Part shown: positions 63,906 through 64,000 of the stretch, piece after piece
Layout: each line of letters begins with the position of its first letter
How positions within the stretch are numbered: the stretch's first letter is position 1
Source of the DNA: JAPHTQ01 sp050302275
GTDB lineage: Bacteria; Pseudomonadota; Gammaproteobacteria; Thiohalomonadales; Thiohalomonadaceae
Assembly (NCBI GenBank): GCA_050302275.1
Contig: JBNLAT010000006.1
Span: forward strand, 39,654 to 103,653
Direction of reading: 5' to 3'
Length of the DNA stretch: 64,000 nucleotides
The notes under the pieces: model-generated
The model's database searches: none
What the model was told of the DNA's origin: nothing
Seen by the model: only the letters and a program-made list of their open reading frames with translations
Made by a program: the position numbers and the translations under genes

Positions 63906-64000
63906 ATGCAACGAGTTGCCACCACCCTGTTCGCCGCAACTGCCCTGTTACTCGGCAGCGCTTCAGCCAGCGCCGAGGACCTGATGGACATCTACCGTCT
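63906..64000 (+). CDS. tolC: TolC-family outer membrane channel, N-terminal fragment
   Basis: Only 31 complete residues are inside the window. A signal peptide (MQRVATTLFAATALLLGSAS up to SASA) is followed by EDLMDIYR, the usual start of mature TolC (ENLMQVYQ in E. coli). It follows the Pcm-like gene, a common order. It could provide the outer-membrane channel for the RND pump encoded at 39.3-43.4 kb. The rest of the gene is beyond the window edge. Confidence 0.8.
   Translation, partial: MQRVATTLFAATALLLGSASASAEDLMDIYR

Overview
The window reads as a continuous piece of a gammaproteobacterial chromosome of moderately high GC. The gene content supports this: full-length HrpA, RluA, YihY, SirB1, UPF0149, YajD, YciA, the order isoaspartate methyltransferase then TolC, and a THI-box ThiC. 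No rRNA, tRNA, CRISPR array or transposase gene was seen. A sulfur-oxidising or Chromatiales-like relative is possible, but genus cannot be fixed from this sequence.

Region by region. 1-7.5 kb: a sigma-54 controlled metabolic locus. It has an ABC importer (binding protein cut by the window edge, plus permease), a GAF/AAA+/Fis activator, and an operon of an OsmC-like protein, an acyl-CoA-dehydrogenase-fold flavoprotein, a DUF302 protein and a rubredoxin-FAD reductase fusion. Two good -24/-12 promoters and repeated TTGTC/GACAA palindromes tie it together. 7.5-19 kb: housekeeping and envelope genes (TrhA-like, thioesterase, MetY, TlpA-like, MgtC/DUF4010, GT2, Na/Pi symporter with CPA2 antiporter, YihY, SirB1). 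A MITE-like element splits a hairpin behind the GT2 gene. 19-24.6 kb: HrpA divergent from two CsgG-like lipoproteins.

24.6-28.3 kb: an accessory segment. Inverted copies of a repeat flank an AT-rich block of three unrecognised genes with a possible integron-type attC site, then a small gene behind a strongly structured leader. 28.3-32 kb: ppk1 (with a Pho-box-like sequence) and ppx, tail to tail. 32-39.3 kb: hemerythrin, small conserved proteins, an HNH protein, TrkH, a short KdpD/KdpE-like two-component system and a VOC protein. 39.3-44 kb: an RND pump operon with a divergent MarR gene and a perfect palindrome between them.

44-51 kb: SSS transporter, FHA protein, CspA, a histone-H1-like HhH protein, a diguanylate cyclase, UPF0149, a coiled-coil protein, RluA and a CheY-like protein. 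51-54 kb: an EF-G gene away from the str operon. 54-60.5 kb: YciA, TetR with methyltransferase, a c-type-haem membrane sensor with degenerate GGDEF, a NnrU-like protein, a glycosidase-like lipoprotein and TrpD2. 60.5-64 kb: ThiC under a TPP riboswitch whose P3 arm holds a dispersed repeat, then a Pcm-like methyltransferase and the start of TolC.

The best candidates for something undescribed are the sigma-54 flavin/rubredoxin locus and the AT-rich three-gene insert.
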